A stretch of DNA of 22,211 nt from an uncultured Eggerthella sp. (GCA_900548955.1 URMQ01000015.1:1-22211), one strand, 5' to 3'; shown: positions 7,933-16,216, numbered from the stretch's first letter. The notes: generated from the letters alone by a model not told the origin. Program-made: numbers and translations.

Positions 7933-9765
7933 TTAATCTAGGGTCATTTGTTGGACGTATACATCGTTGCGTAGCTTACGCGCGTGTTCATCCGACAAAG
8001 TTCCTGCTCTATTCGCCGCCTTGATGAATTCAAGTTCGCGCGACAGTGCACGGTCTTGGATGTCATCAAGCGCATCTTTCATACGGCGTAGCGCTAAAAT
8101 GTGTTTTTCGAAACCTTCGGCATCATAACGATCATCGTTGTCGATATTCGTAAGTTCTTCTTCGAAGGCATTTACCTTGTCGTAGAGTTCATCGCACCTA
8201 TCAGCAAGCAGTTTGCCTTCTTCTGCTATATTGGTGCTTGCTTGAGGGATAAAGGGACGGATGCGATCTGCGTAACGTTTCATAGCGATGGCTGTTGCAG
8301 GTTCGTCAACGTTGTCGGGAAGCTTAATCTCTGAACTGCTTTCATCGGATTCGTCATAATTATTCGCAGCAAAGTTCATAGCTTTTAAGGCGGACTCTCC
8401 GGTATTAGACCCAGTTAGATGCGCATCTTCTTGGATAGAATTAATTACCTGAATAAGAATAGAAATTTCAGCATCAGCGTATTGCTTCGAACGTTTTTCT
8501 GAAGGCTTTCGAGGTACTAAGCTTCGAACTGCAAAATTCGCAAGCAGCATGGTGCACAGAATTACTCCTGAGGTTAAGAACAAGAGCTCTTCTCGTAGAG
8601 GGAAGGCCTCTCCTGAAGATATGGTATAGGGAATGGTGAGCATCAGCGCTAAGGTAACGCCGCCCTTAGGTCCTGCAAATGCCATACCAAGTGTTCCTTT
8701 TAAGTTGCGTTTAGAAAAGCAAATCTTTACAGGACGCTTTGTGCGCCAGGCGTTAACAGCGTCTAAACCTAGAATCCAAATAAAGCGAACGAATTCCAAT
8801 ACCACCGTTAATATCAGAACCGCTGAAATAAGTAGCCAAGCAGTTACGGCATCTCCTTGTAAGGCAGGAATAAGTACTTGAGGTATCTGTAAGCCAAGAA
8901 CAACAAAGATTACGCCATTAAGCACGAACTCTAACGTTTTCCAAACGCTGGTAGCTTGGATTTTTTGATGAGAGGCAGTTGGGCTAATTTTATGTGGGAG
9001 TAAGGAAATAGTAAGACCAGCAAGCACAACTGCGATAACACCCCCAACGTGAATTTGCTCGCATATCAAATAGATAATAAATGGAGTTAACAGCTCTAAC
9101 ACTACATGAACCGTAGGATTTTCTAATCCAAAGCGACGCATGCCAGACATAAGCGCCCAAAAAAGGAATCCTAGAATTATACCTACCGCCATTCCACCGA
9201 AGAGCTCAAGAACAAATTCTTGCCCGGCATGACTTAGTGAAAATGCTCCTGATACCACAACGGCAATGGCACATTGGAAACCAATGGTGCCGGTCACATC
9301 GTTAAACAGTGCTTCTCCGTTAAGGAGCGATTCGTGGCGCCTTCCAAAGCGCATTTCTTTTGCAAGAGAAGTTACTGCTGAAGCGTCGGTAGATCCCATA
9401 GCGGCTCCGAAAGCAAGTGCTGCAGCAAGTGGTATGGCAGGGATTAGTGCATGTAAAGAAAACCCAAGAGTAATCATGGTAAGCAGAACAAGACCTGTTA
9501 CCAGTGAAGCTATACCTAGACGATTCTTGTAGAGTTCTCCTGAGTCAACATGGCGGGTTTCATTGAAGTGTAATGGAGCAATAAACAAAATAAGGAGCAG
9601 TTCTGCGTCGATGGTTATGTCATCAGGAATAGGTAAAACGAGCGCAATAATTATGCCTAAACCAATTTGAACAAGGGGAAGAGAAACCCCACGAACAATT
9701 TGATCAAGCATGCTTGAAGCAACAACGGCTACAAGTAAGAAAAGAATTAGTTCAAGTAATTCCAT
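7933..9765 (-). CDS. CPA1-family sodium/proton antiporter (NhaP/YjcE type)
   Basis: A 610-residue cation/proton antiporter. Residues 1 to about 420 form some 12 hydrophobic helices of the Na_H_Exchanger fold. The family ion-site motif ALFNDVTG gives N155-D156 (the ND pair typical of electroneutral CPA1 exchangers), and GSTDASAV (D127) is the unwound-helix equivalent of ATDPVAV. The last 190 residues are charged and helical, a cytoplasmic regulatory tail with a run of predicted coils (KRYADRIRPF, LTNIDNDDRYD). The ATG at 9765 has no strong ribosome site. It is convergent with ackA with only seven bases between the stops and no visible terminator, so its transcript likely runs antisense into ackA. 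Its leader holds the Pta terminator and unusual repeats (9786-9997). Sodium versus potassium specificity cannot be read from sequence. Confidence 0.9.
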   Translation of the reverse strand: MELLELILFLLVAVVASSMLDQIVRGVSLPLVQIGLGIIIALVLPIPDDITIDAELLLILFIAPLHFNETRHVDSGELYKNRLGIASLVTGLVLLTMITLGFSLHALIPAIPLAAALAFGAAMGSTDASAVTSLAKEMRFGRRHESLLNGEALFNDVTGTIGFQCAIAVVVSGAFSLSHAGQEFVLELFGGMAVGIILGFLFWALMSGMRRFGLENPTVHVVLELLTPFIIYLICEQIHVGGVIAVVLAGLTISLLPHKISPTASHQKIQATSVWKTLEFVLNGVIFVVLGLQIPQVLIPALQGDAVTAWLLISAVLILTVVLEFVRFIWILGLDAVNAWRTKRPVKICFSKRNLKGTLGMAFAGPKGGVTLALMLTIPYTISSGEAFPLREELLFLTSGVILCTMLLANFAVRSLVPRKPSEKRSKQYADAEISILIQVINSIQEDAHLTGSNTGESALKAMNFAANNYDESDESSSEIKLPDNVDEPATAIAMKRYADRIRPFIPQASTNIAEEGKLLADRCDELYDKVNAFEEELTNIDNDDRYDAEGFEKHILALRRMKDALDDIQDRALSRELEFIKAANRAGTLSDEHARKLRNDVYVQQMTLD

Positions 9766-9785
9766 GAATCGCTCGCTTAGAACTT

Positions 9786-9817
9786 AAAAAGAGGCTGCCT
9801 TTCAATAAAAGACAGCC
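9786..9817 (-). terminator. Intrinsic terminator between pta and the antiporter gene
   Basis: Read on the minus strand: GGCTG, a mismatch, CTTT, a five-base loop, AAAG, a mismatch, CAGCC, then TCTTTTT. It ends pta transcription, but it is only 21 bases before the antiporter start codon and so lies in that gene's leader. A rival helix CAGTC (9828-9832) with GGCTG (9813-9817) would break it, which suggests attenuation. Confidence 0.75.
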
Positions 9818-9833
9818 CGCTCATTCCGACTGA

Positions 9834-9921
9834 TTCTGACGATGTAACAAAATGCTACAACAGGGTTAGCGCTCGAAATTATTAATAATTCCGAGCGGTT
9901 CTGACGATGTAGCAAAACTAC
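9834..9921 (-). repeat. Two direct repeats in the antiporter leader
   Basis: A 19-bp unit (TTCTGACGATGTA, then A or G, then CAAAA on the plus strand) occurs at 9834-9852 and 9899-9917 with 18 of 19 bases equal. On the minus strand each copy carries a small hairpin, GTAG/CTAC (9909-9921) and GTAGC/GTTAC (9844-9858), followed by ATCGTCAGAA. A G-C pair in one copy is G-U in the other. They could be RNA modules or duplicated promoter elements (TGYTACAT resembles an extended -10). Confidence 0.65.
9870..9897. repeat. Palindrome between the two direct repeats
   Basis: CGCTCG and CGAGCG arms flank a perfect 14-bp palindrome AATTATTAATAATT, with one A/C mismatch in the stem. There is no T run after it on either strand, so it is more likely a leader hairpin or protein site than a terminator. 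Confidence 0.6.
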
Positions 9922-9944
9922 GGTTTAGGTTGCAATCCTTGTTT

Positions 9945-9997
9945 GTGCTATACGTGCTAAAAACGTGCTTAATAGGTGCTAAATAAATGCTCAAATG
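9945..9997. repeat. Phased 11-bp tandem repeat after pta
   Basis: GTGCT recurs at 9945, 9954, 9965 and 9976, with ATGCT at 9987: steps of 9, 11, 11 and 11 bp, close to one helical turn. AT-rich spacers (TAAAAAC, TAATAG, AAATAA) lie in phase. It begins about eight bases past the pta stop codon. It may be a curved-DNA or multi-operator site upstream of the antiporter. Confidence 0.6.
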
Positions 9998-10005
9998 TGT
10001 TGAAC

Positions 10006-10998
10006 TTACATCGTTTGTGCCTGAACACAGGTAATAGCAATAACGCCCACTACATCTTCAGCAGTGCAGCCACGTGAAAGATCGTTTACAGGTGCAGCAA
10101 TGCCTTGTAAGATAGGACCATATGCCTGTGCGTGAGCCAAGCGCTGGACTAACTTGTAGCCAATATTTGCGGCATCTAAGTCAGGGAAAATAAGAACATT
10201 CGCCTTTCCTGCAACAGGGGAGCCTGGGGCCTTAGATTGACCAATTTCTGGAACGATGGCAGCATCAAGTTGAAGTTCGCCGTCGGCGTTCAGATCTGGA
10301 TAGTTTTCCTTGATGTAGTTCATTGCTTCAACCACTTTAGTGGCATCGTCATTTTTAGCGCTGCCATAAGAAGAGTGGGAAAGTAAAGCAATGCGAGCTT
10401 CTTTGCCTAATAAACGCTTGAAGGAATCGTTGGTAAGGTTTGCAATATGAGCTAGCTTTTCTGCGGTTGGCTGAACTTCCAATGCGCAGTCTGCAAAAGC
10501 GAAGATGCCGTTTTCACCTAACTCGCAATTAGGGACATCCATCAAGAACAAGGAACTAACCATAGGAGCGCCTGGGGCGGTCTTTAATACTTTCAATGCA
10601 GGTGAAAGAATCTTGACAGTTGCGCATCCTGCGCCACCAACTAAGCCATCGCACATGCCAGTCTTGAGCATCATTACTGCGAAATAAATTGGATCGGTAG
10701 TAACAAGCTCATGGGCTTCTTCTTCAGTCATGCCCTTCTTTTTACGAAGTTCGTAGAGAAGAGAAGCGAATTCTTCAACTTTGTCAGATTCTGCAGGGTT
10801 AATAATCTGAGCATTATCCAATTTGAATTCTTTAGCTTTGATGTCTGCTTCATTGCCAAGAATTACGATGTTTGCAATTCCTTCAGCTAAAGCAGTTTCA
10901 GCTGCAGCTAGAATGCGATCATCATTACCTTCAGGTAAAACAATAGTCTTCTTGTTAGACTTAGCACGTTCAATCATTGACTCAATAAGCGTAGCCAT
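10006..10998 (-). CDS. pta: Phosphate acetyltransferase
   Basis: A 330-residue short-form Pta (about 320-340, lacking the extra N-terminal domains of enterobacterial Pta). It interconverts acetyl-CoA plus phosphate and acetyl phosphate plus CoA, feeding acetate kinase. Family signatures include VLPEGNDDRILAAA near the N-terminus, GLVGGAGCAT, TAPGAPMVSSLFL, FADCALEVQPTAE, LSHSSYGSAK, DAAIVPEIGQSKAPGS and the C-terminal ILQGIAAPVNDLSRGC. The ATG at 10998 is preferred over a TTG six bases upstream, because AAAGGA is then six bases away. It diverges from the glycosyltransferase gene and is followed by its own terminator at 9786-9817. It does not share an operon with ackA. Confidence 0.96.
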   Translation of the reverse strand: MATLIESMIERAKSNKKTIVLPEGNDDRILAAAETALAEGIANIVILGNEADIKAKEFKLDNAQIINPAESDKVEEFASLLYELRKKKGMTEEEAHELVTTDPIYFAVMMLKTGMCDGLVGGAGCATVKILSPALKVLKTAPGAPMVSSLFLMDVPNCELGENGIFAFADCALEVQPTAEKLAHIANLTNDSFKRLLGKEARIALLSHSSYGSAKNDDATKVVEAMNYIKENYPDLNADGELQLDAAIVPEIGQSKAPGSPVAGKANVLIFPDLDAANIGYKLVQRLAHAQAYGPILQGIAAPVNDLSRGCTAEDVVGVIAITCVQAQTM

Positions 10999-11063
10999 AG
11001 GCAATCCTTTCGCTATAAATGCTACTTTTCATATTCATTTTAGCGTTCAGCGTGCTACGTGGG

Positions 11064-11069
11064 TATAAT
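11064..11069 (+). promoter_or_regulatory. -10 element for the glycosyltransferase gene
   Basis: A perfect TATAAT lies 57 bases upstream of the likely start at 11126. No clear -35 is seen at normal spacing. Confidence 0.45.
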
Positions 11070-11125
11070 GTGCCTTTAAGGGAAACCTCTTACGGCGTGA
11101 ACGGAAAGGTTAGGTGGAATCCTTC

Positions 11126-12175
11126 ATGAAAACAATCTCCTTTGCAGTGCCGTGCTATAACTCGGCAGACTACATGGAGAAATGCGTTGAATCTCTGCTT
11201 CCTTGCGGAGATGATATTGAAATAATTTTGGTCGACGATGGCTCCACGAAGGATGACACTCCAGCAATTTGCGATAGGTTAGTAGAACAGCATCCCGGTA
11301 TTGTTCGTGCTATTCATAAAGAAAACGGTGGTCACGGATCGGGCGTAAATGCTGGTCTTGCTGCTGCTGAAGGCTTGTATTATAAGGTGGTTGACTCCGA
11401 TGACTGGCTAGATAAAGAAGCTATGGATACTATCATGCCTTATTTGCGTGAACAAAAAGCCTTAGTTGAACAGGCACAGCAGCAGGGTGCATCAGCGACT
11501 GCAACTGACCTTGTTATTGTAAATTACGTATACGAAAAGGTGTATGAGGGAACTCATACCACCATTCGTTATACGAATGTGTTTCCAACAGACAAAGAAT
11601 TTACCTGGTCTCAAGTAGGCCGTTTCAATCCATCACAGTATTTGTTAATGCATTCGGTTATTTATCGAACTCAAATGCTACGTGATATGGATTTAAAGCT
11701 TCCAGAACACTGCTTTTATGTTGATAACATTTTTGTATATGTACCGCTGCCACATGTTAAAACCATGCGTTACTTTGATGTGGATATGTATCGCTACTTT
11801 ATTGGTCGTGAAGATCAGTCGGTAAATGAAAAAGTAATGCTTTCTCGCATTGATCAGCAGATCCGAATTACAAAAGTAATGATTGATTCGGTTGATGTTA
11901 TGGCAATAGAAAACAAACGCCTTCGTAATTACCTGAAAAATTATCTTTCAATGATGATGTGTATTTGTTCAGTATTCTTACGTATGGAAAAGACTGAGGA
12001 AAACGAAGCAAAGCGTGCCGATATTTGGGCGTATTTGCGTGCTAAAGACGAAAGTCTTTATCACGATGTGCGTCATTCAGTATTGAATCTAGCAACAAAT
12101 ATTCCTAGTGATGTTGGACGTATGGTAGGCATAACGGGCTACCATATTGCTCAGAAAATCTTCAAATTTAACTAA
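11126..12175 (+). CDS. Family 2 glycosyltransferase
   Basis: A 349-residue GT-A fold glycosyltransferase. The first strand FAVPCYN (6-12), VDDGST (36-41, nucleotide binding), and DSDDWLD (90-96, the DxD metal and sugar-nucleotide site) are all present, as is the acceptor-side loop KENGGHGSGVNAGL. The C-terminal 200 residues are helical and soluble, with no membrane anchor, so it likely works at the inner face of the membrane on a capsule, wall or glycolipid acceptor. The ATG at 11126 is chosen: it begins right before the conserved strand and has AGGTGG eight bases upstream; a GTG at 11114 would add four residues. No other glycan gene adjoins it, so the product cannot be named. Confidence 0.88.
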   Translation: MKTISFAVPCYNSADYMEKCVESLLPCGDDIEIILVDDGSTKDDTPAICDRLVEQHPGIVRAIHKENGGHGSGVNAGLAAAEGLYYKVVDSDDWLDKEAMDTIMPYLREQKALVEQAQQQGASATATDLVIVNYVYEKVYEGTHTTIRYTNVFPTDKEFTWSQVGRFNPSQYLLMHSVIYRTQMLRDMDLKLPEHCFYVDNIFVYVPLPHVKTMRYFDVDMYRYFIGREDQSVNEKVMLSRIDQQIRITKVMIDSVDVMAIENKRLRNYLKNYLSMMMCICSVFLRMEKTEENEAKRADIWAYLRAKDESLYHDVRHSVLNLATNIPSDVGRMVGITGYHIAQKIFKFN

Positions 12176-12271
12176 AGAAAGGTTAACTGCTTTTCTGACT
12201 GTTGATTTCCTTTAAAGCGACATAGGAACCTAAAGCAACTGAATAATCTAAATAGGCAGTTTCTGCGTACT

Positions 12272-13747
12272 CTAGTAGTCCTTGTAATCTTCAGGGTTTT
12301 TAGCGGAACTGCCCGTTGTGTCGTTGTAGGTGCGCATTTCGTGTCCAAAGCGTACAGCACCTTCTCCAAAGCGTTGTGCTATCAAGTCATTAGCTTCTAG
12401 TAGCTTTGAGTTTTCTTTTGCATGGCTAATCAAGGCGCTCTGTTTAGGCATTCGGTTACTTGAGCGCCTATTTGAATTTGGTAACGACATCTGTTTGGCT
12501 TTATTGTTTTGCGGTGTTTCTCCTAATGTCGTGTCAGATTCAAGTGTATCGAAGAGGGATGTCTGTATAGGTTCAGCCTCGAAGCCACTAATACCCACAC
12601 CTACTAAGCGAAGCTTTTCTCCTGGAGTCCAAAGTTCTTCAAACATTTCGTAGAGAATTGGTAGCCAGGTAAGTTCATTAGTGCCTAAATTGGGAATTTT
12701 TCTTTGGCAGGTTCTAATGGTTAGGTCTTCACGACGAATTTTCAAATGAAGGGTGCTACCTTCAAGTTCTTTTCGACGTAACCTCCTACCTACTTTATGG
12801 GCCATGGTGGCAATACGTGCTTGAATTTCCTTTTTATCAGTCAGACTTGTGGCGAAGCTTATTTCGTTCGAAACCGATTTCACAGGATCTGGCTCTGCGT
12901 TAACAGCGGTATCTATACCGCGAGCTCGATCAATCATAAGTTCAGTGTTCTTACCAAACACTTGCCGAAGCAAGGCGGGATCAGCCGTTACTAAATCTCC
13001 TAACGTCTTAATGTGATACGACTGAAGTTTCTTTTGAGCTACAGGCCCAATGCCACTCATTACTTTTATAGGTAGGGGAGCTAAAAATGATTCTGAATCT
13101 TCGGGATATACCACCGTTAAGCCTCGTGGTTTGTTTTGATTCGAGGCAATTTTCGCTACTGATTTAGAAGAGCCAAGTCCAATAGAGCAAGTAATACCAA
13201 GTTTTGCAACGCGCTGTTGGATTCTTTGGGCAATTAATGCGGGATGTTCTTTATTCGTGCGAGTAGGTGTTATATCAAGAAACGCTTCGTCAATACTTAC
13301 TTGCATTAATTGGGGCGATTCATCAAGAAGAATATTCATAACCTGTTTGGACATTTCGCGATAGCGGTGAAAGTTTCCAGGAGTCCAAATAGCGTTAGGG
13401 CAGAGGCGAGCAGCAGTAGAAGAAGGCATTGCAGAATGCACTCCATATTTGCGAGCTTCATAGGATGCGGTAGATACTACGCCGCGTTTATGGGGGCTTC
13501 CACCAACAATAACAGGCTTGCCTTTCCATTCGGGATGATCAAGCTGTTCTACTGATGCAAAAAACGCATCTAAATCCATCAAAATAATGGCGGATCCAAC
13601 CCAAGGACGTAAGGAATTGGTATCAAAAATACTGATTTCATCAAAAGAGGAAGATTGGGGTACAGTTTCATATAACCCCATGTCAGTGGTGGAATTAGAT
13701 GAGTTAATAGTACTGTTTTCGGTGGTATTTCCCTTATTCTTTTCCAT
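12272..13747 (-). CDS. dinB: DNA polymerase IV (Y-family translesion polymerase)
   Basis: An error-prone polymerase that copies across damaged DNA. It has 491 residues from ATG 13747; a GTG at 13801 would give 509 (numbers below use this longer form). The catalytic acids are D76 (MDLDAFFASVEQ) and D171-E172 (VSIDEAFLD), with SYEARKYGV (113-121) and LGSSKSVAKIASNQNKP in the palm and fingers. Helix-hairpin-helix (SGIGPVAQKKL) and little-finger domains follow. QTSLF (413-417) is a clamp-binding motif, and QMSLP a few residues later resembles another. About 70 residues before the polymerase domain are serine/asparagine-rich and unconserved; the tail of some 90 residues is also extra. No ribosome site marks either start, so the N-terminus is uncertain. 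No SOS operator is seen in the 48-bp divergent gap. Confidence 0.93.
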   Translation of the reverse strand: MEKNKGNTTENSTINSSNSTTDMGLYETVPQSSSFDEISIFDTNSLRPWVGSAIILMDLDAFFASVEQLDHPEWKGKPVIVGGSPHKRGVVSTASYEARKYGVHSAMPSSTAARLCPNAIWTPGNFHRYREMSKQVMNILLDESPQLMQVSIDEAFLDITPTRTNKEHPALIAQRIQQRVAKLGITCSIGLGSSKSVAKIASNQNKPRGLTVVYPEDSESFLAPLPIKVMSGIGPVAQKKLQSYHIKTLGDLVTADPALLRQVFGKNTELMIDRARGIDTAVNAEPDPVKSVSNEISFATSLTDKKEIQARIATMAHKVGRRLRRKELEGSTLHLKIRREDLTIRTCQRKIPNLGTNELTWLPILYEMFEELWTPGEKLRLVGVGISGFEAEPIQTSLFDTLESDTTLGETPQNNKAKQMSLPNSNRRSSNRMPKQSALISHAKENSKLLEANDLIAQRFGEGAVRFGHEMRTYNDTTGSSAKNPEDYKDY

Positions 13748-13849
13748 GAAACATAGTCTAACATCCCCACGAGCGCCTTTGTTTGTGTTAGGGTAGATCA
13801 CCCAGACTTAAACACCACTTCGATTTTTAATGTAAGGATATGAGGCAAA

Positions 13850-14974
13850 GTGAAGGCATTTGAAGCTTTAACAGAGCTTGTGAATGAGGCATCAGTTGCT
13901 CCGCAACGCCAAGAAACTTTGCCCTATGATATCCGTGCTGAAATTGACTGGGTTGATTTTTCTTGTATTGCTAATCCACTAGGTACTCCTAGCTGCGTTA
14001 AAGAGGCAATTGCTTCTGCGATTTCTGAAGGGGACTTGTCGTTTTTACCTAATAGCGACGGCCAACATTTAAGTCGTGTTATCGGGCGTTATTTTGAAAT
14101 GTCTCCTGAAAGTATTATGGCAGGCACTAGCGTTACCTCTTTAATTGGTTCTATTGCTCAGGCATATAGGCCTTGTAATGTTGGTATTCCTACTCCAGCC
14201 CCAACGGGTTATTTTCTTGCTATTGCGAATGTGGGGCACAATCCTGTGAAGCTGATTAATCCTTATTCGCTGTCTGCAATTGAGCCCCAGTCTGCTTTTT
14301 CTAACGGCTTTAAGTTTGATGCTGCTGTTTTGGCTAATCCTAGTTTTCCTTGCGCGCGTTTGCTTTCTGAAAAAACGCTGAAGCGCTATTTGGAAGTTTG
14401 TAACTGGGTAATTGTTGATGAATCAAATATTAGTCTTACTCTTGGCGGCGAATCATTCGTTGAATTAACGCGTCAGTATCGCAATTTATTTGTTGTACGT
14501 AGTTTGTCTCATGAATTGGGTATGCCTGGTATTCCGATGGGATATGTTGTTGGCAATGAGTCTGCTATTGCTCATATTAAGCAATTTACGGACGGTTCCG
14601 ACATTTCTATGTTTAATGAAGTTGTGGCACGTGAATTTCCTCATACTGGTCAGTATCTTGAAGATACGGTTCAGCTTTTAGAAAAAGAAATTCCCTGGAT
14701 GCAGTGCATGCTTAGCTTAACGCCTGGCATTAAAGTATTTCCTTCAGAGGCTAACTTTGTTATGTGCGCTCTTGAAGAACGTGCAGCACGCGATTTTGGT
14801 ATTTCTAGCGCAGCAGATCTTATTGTGCGTCTTCAAAAAGCAGGCTTTACGGTACGTGACTTAGCGGGTGTTCCTGGTATAGAAGGCAAGCGCTATTTCT
14901 TGGTATCTATTCGCAGTCACGAAGATAACGAAAAGTTTATTTCTGCTTTGCGTGACATTATCACTGAGGCGTAA
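13850..14974 (+). CDS. Aminotransferase-fold protein lacking the PLP lysine
   Basis: A 374-residue class I/II aminotransferase-fold protein related to HisC and CobD. The layout is clear: NPLGTP (42-47), GTSVTSLI (92-99, where the family has GnGateLI), LANPSFPC (161-168, for NPNNPTG), and VIVDESN with D190 that would pair the PLP ring. At the cofactor site the family sequence S-K-x-x-G-x-x-G-x-R-x-G-Y reads SHELGMPGIPMGY (220-232). The Schiff-base lysine is H221 and the phosphate-binding arginine is P229. Near the end the substrate arginine of LRxSIG is L351 (YFLVSIR). Three key residues are thus missing in an otherwise intact, in-frame gene, so normal transamination is unlikely. It starts at GTG 13850 behind GAGG, divergent from dinB, with no pathway neighbours. 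Confidence 0.8.
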   Translation: MKAFEALTELVNEASVAPQRQETLPYDIRAEIDWVDFSCIANPLGTPSCVKEAIASAISEGDLSFLPNSDGQHLSRVIGRYFEMSPESIMAGTSVTSLIGSIAQAYRPCNVGIPTPAPTGYFLAIANVGHNPVKLINPYSLSAIEPQSAFSNGFKFDAAVLANPSFPCARLLSEKTLKRYLEVCNWVIVDESNISLTLGGESFVELTRQYRNLFVVRSLSHELGMPGIPMGYVVGNESAIAHIKQFTDGSDISMFNEVVAREFPHTGQYLEDTVQLLEKEIPWMQCMLSLTPGIKVFPSEANFVMCALEERAARDFGISSAADLIVRLQKAGFTVRDLAGVPGIEGKRYFLVSIRSHEDNEKFISALRDIITEA

Positions 14975-15343
14975 TTCTTAAGACAATCCCATATTCTAAG
15001 ACGAGATTCAGTTTTCAAAAGCTTTGCTATTCTGCTGAATATTCTTTTGGAATTCTATCGCATATTGTTTGGTTATTTTTCGACATGTGACCATCTAGAG
15101 TAATTCATATGTTTTTTGAAAAAGACTTGTCCTATTTCCTATTCATTCCGTTGCAAGGTTGTTTCATTCGAGGGGTAACAAGGGATGCGTGTGATGCATT
15201 TAGAATGACGACAAAATCATGCGAAATCAATTTCGCTTTGTTCTCATTTATCTTGCTAGCCCCGATTTGAAATGAAGTTCCTCATGATGGCATCTGCAAT
15301 GAAGAAATTGCTTGCTCTGCTCTGTTATATGTCGCTTTACGTA
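14975..15343. other. Gene-poor 369-bp gap
   Basis: No convincing gene is seen. A 53-codon plus-strand ORF (15109-15270) lacks a ribosome site and looks like chance or decayed sequence. GCGAAA-TCAA-TTTCGC at 15222-15236 followed by TTTGTTCTC could be a weak terminator for the aminotransferase-like gene. The gap lies between two convergent genes. Confidence 0.4.
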
Positions 15344-16216
15344 TTAACGCTCACTTGCTAAGAAGAAGAGTGCTAATGTGCCAGGACCTGAATGAGCACC
15401 AATTACGGGATCAACGTAATTCACCAGGTAGTTTTCTACGCCAAATTTTTCAGTAATGAGTTTTTGTAAGTATTTGACATCCTCAAAGCAATCACCATGA
15501 GAAATGCCAATTACCTGCTCTGCAATAGGTTCAGTAATGGTATCTTCCATATGTTTTACCAATGCTTGAATGCTCTTTTTGCGACCACGGGTTTTTTCCA
15601 TAGGAATCAGGAGACCATCGTTATCCACATGAAGAACGGGTTTAATGTTGAGTAAGCTGCCAGCAAAGGCGGCGGTACGAGAAACGCGACCACCACGGAA
15701 CAAGAACATTAGATCATCAACAGTAAACCAATGAGCAAGATGTAAGCGATTGTCACGTACCCATTGTTCAACTTCTTCAAGGGCTTTTCCTTCTTGGCGC
15801 ATTTTTGCTGCATAGTACACAATAAGTCCCTGACCAACAGAAGCGGCAAGAGTATCAACTGAGGCGAAGGTGCGCTCTGGGTATTGTTCTGCTAGGTCTT
15901 TTCCGATATTGCGCATGCCCTCATAGGTTCCAGAAAGACCGCTAGAAAAGCCAAGGTATAAAATATCCTCACCTCGTTTGAAAATGTTTTCAAAGACTTC
16001 TTGTGCGTCTGACAAATTGGGAAGGGAAGTGGTAAAAATCTTTCCTTCACGCATCATGGTATAAAACTGTTTTAAGTCAGTAACCTGGCCTTTAAGATAG
16101 CTTTGATATTCTTTGCCATCTGCCATAAAAACTAAAGGTAGAACTTCAAGTTCTAATTCCTCAATGAGTGTTTCTGGTAAATTGCAGGAAGAATCAGTAA
16201 CAATTTTGTAGGACAT
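15344..16216 (-). CDS. DegV-family fatty-acid-binding protein (FakB type)
   Basis: A 290-residue DegV protein. In this family FakB proteins hold a fatty acid for phosphorylation by the FakA kinase, which feeds exogenous fatty acids into phospholipids. The signatures are IVTDSSCNLP at the N-terminus, TSLPN (for TSxPS, head-group contact), SSGLSGTYE, FRGGRVSR, GSLLNIKPVL and the C-terminal GAHSGPGT. The ATG at 16216 is chosen because GAGGAG lies six bases upstream; an extension to 16273 has no ribosome site and no conserved residues. FakA is not in this window. It is divergent from the AEC carrier gene with a probable extended -10 promoter at 16294-16302. Confidence 0.92.
   Translation of the reverse strand: MSYKIVTDSSCNLPETLIEELELEVLPLVFMADGKEYQSYLKGQVTDLKQFYTMMREGKIFTTSLPNLSDAQEVFENIFKRGEDILYLGFSSGLSGTYEGMRNIGKDLAEQYPERTFASVDTLAASVGQGLIVYYAAKMRQEGKALEEVEQWVRDNRLHLAHWFTVDDLMFLFRGGRVSRTAAFAGSLLNIKPVLHVDNDGLLIPMEKTRGRKKSIQALVKHMEDTITEPIAEQVIGISHGDCFEDVKYLQKLITEKFGVENYLVNYVDPVIGAHSGPGTLALFFLASER

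Noticed and set aside
9766..10005. c-di-AMP (ydaO) riboswitch before the antiporter gene
   Set aside because: Ion transporters are common targets, but I cannot find its conserved GGGG-type core segments here, and the repeat layout does not fit.
13791..13803. GGGT-AGATC-ACCC dyad at the dinB / aminotransferase gap as a LexA (SOS) box
   Set aside because: It matches neither the GAAC-N4-GTTC type nor the CTG-N10-CAG type, and the arms are only four bases.
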